Assembly (NCBI GenBank): GCA_016795295.1
Contig: JAEUHP010000011.1
Coordinates: forward strand, 1-32,118
DNA: 32,118 bases
Origin: Planctomycetota bacterium
GTDB taxonomy: Bacteria; Planctomycetota; UBA1135; UBA2386
Reading direction: 5' to 3'
The notes beneath the pieces are model-generated. The model saw nothing but the letters and a program-made list of their open reading frames with translations, had not been told where the DNA came from and did no database searches. The position numbers and the translations under genes are program-made. The first letter of the stretch is position 1. Each line of letters starts with the position of its first letter. Below are positions 31,493 to 32,118 of the stretch, in pieces.

Positions 31493-32118
31493 ATGCTCGA
31501 CCCTCTCTTGCAGGGAGCCCCGTGGCTCACATCCCCCGTCCACCTCACCCCCGAGCCCAAGGGCATGCTGCGCGCCCACGAAGCGGCCCTGTTCCATTGG
31601 CTGGCCCGCACCCAATTCACCGGAGCTGGCACCATCGTCGATGCCGGCTCGTTCCTCGGCAAATCGGCTTCGTACTTCACGCACGGCCTGCGGGCCAATC
31701 CGCGGTTCGATCCGGACCGCGATCGCGTGCATTGCTTCGACAACTTCCTGGTCAACGATCCCCACACGGTGGGCTACCTGCAGCAGGAGTTCGGCCTGCA
31801 ACGCGCGGTCGGCAGCTCGACCCTGGACCTGTTCGAAGCCCAAGTGGCGCCGGTGCGCGACCTCATCGAGGTGCACGCCGGTGACTTCCACACCGTGGCC
31901 TGGGAACGCCGCCCCGTGGAGATCCTCTTGGTCGACATCGCCAAGAGTCCGTCCCTGGGCTGCCGCCTGGTCGAGCTGTTCTTCCGCGATCTGCTGCCGG
32001 GCCGGTCCTACGTGGTGCAGCAGGACTACCACCATCCCTGGCTGCCCCACATCCACGTGGTGATGGAGTTCCTGTCGCCCTGGTTCGAACTGGTGGTGCC
32101 GCGCTGCGACGATTCGGC
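31493..32118 (+). CDS. Class I SAM-dependent methyltransferase-like protein (cut by window end)
   Basis: The first 208 residues are present, open to the window edge. After an N-terminal helix region, motif I is I-V-D-A-G-S-F-L-G-K-S (48-58), followed by an acidic strand end H-C-F-D-N-F (80-85) and E-I-L-L-V-D-I-A-K-S (143-152). Then V-V-Q-Q-D-Y (174-179) precedes a histidine-rich loop, H-H-P-W-L-P-H-I-H (180-188). The order fits TylF/macrocin-O-methyltransferase or cephalosporin-hydroxylase-like SAM proteins, which often modify sugars or natural products. The substrate is unknown. The ATG at 31493 follows a probable promoter; no Shine-Dalgarno is seen. It is divergent from the SUMF1-like operon. 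The 3' end and any operon partners are outside the window. Confidence 0.8.
   Translation, partial: MLDPLLQGAPWLTSPVHLTPEPKGMLRAHEAALFHWLARTQFTGAGTIVDAGSFLGKSASYFTHGLRANPRFDPDRDRVHCFDNFLVNDPHTVGYLQQEFGLQRAVGSSTLDLFEAQVAPVRDLIEVHAGDFHTVAWERRPVEILLVDIAKSPSLGCRLVELFFRDLLPGRSYVVQQDYHHPWLPHIHVVMEFLSPWFELVVPRCDDS

Noticed and set aside
1..32118. tRNA, rRNA, CRISPR arrays, phage or plasmid genes
   Set aside because: No cloverleaf-like, rRNA-like or regularly spaced repeat sequence and no integrase, capsid or replication protein was recognised by eye; a covariance-model scan would settle the RNA part.

Overview
The window is about 70% GC and reads like a chromosomal segment of a Planctomycetota bacterium. 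The evidence is an ECF sigma factor coupled to a membrane-anchored Ser/Thr kinase, a second kinase with an FHA domain, multi-repeat carboxypeptidase-regulatory-like (CPR) protein, a Tat-exported Gfo/Idh/MocA oxidoreductase, a SUMF1-like protein, and secreted proteins with a GCG-type C-terminal module. Shine-Dalgarno sequences are mostly absent. Phylum placement is an inference from gene content. No tRNA, rRNA, CRISPR array or phage genes were seen.

Layout. (1) 8-11612, all minus strand: a Rieske/flavin-reductase fusion, then a lipid-transport set (a PqiB-like two-domain MCE protein, a fused MlaF-MlaE ATPase-permease, and a secreted peptidase-fold protein that has lost its zinc motif), then ECF sigma, kinase and CPR protein in a tightly coupled run. 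(2) 11686-14237: a DNA glycosylase divergent from the Rieske gene, a RAYT-type HUH/Y1 transposase with two hairpins at its 3' end, and a collapsed outer-membrane porin remnant. (3) 14238-20319: a DUF4397 repeat protein, a small unknown protein, a tandem DUF4920 protein with a homogenised internal repeat, a six-helix membrane protein and another secreted protein. (4) 20473-25262: cysC-cysD-cysNC for making PAPS, followed by a Wzt-type polysaccharide-export ATPase. (5) 25359-27599: a divergent pair, FHA-kinase-TM and FHA-TM. (6) 27633-31266: a SUMF1-like / Gfo-Idh / nucleotide-transporter-like operon, then a divergent SAM methyltransferase cut by the window end.

How the genes may work together. 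The MCE, ABC and peptidase-like genes look like one envelope lipid-trafficking unit; the MCE protein carries a degenerate trypsin-like domain not usual in that family. The cys genes have no sulfate-reduction partners here and sit beside a polysaccharide exporter ATPase, which suggests sulfation of an exported glycan. The two kinase loci are likely envelope signalling modules. Six genes have a TANNNT hexamer 6-11 nt before the start codon, suggesting leaderless or very short-leader transcripts.
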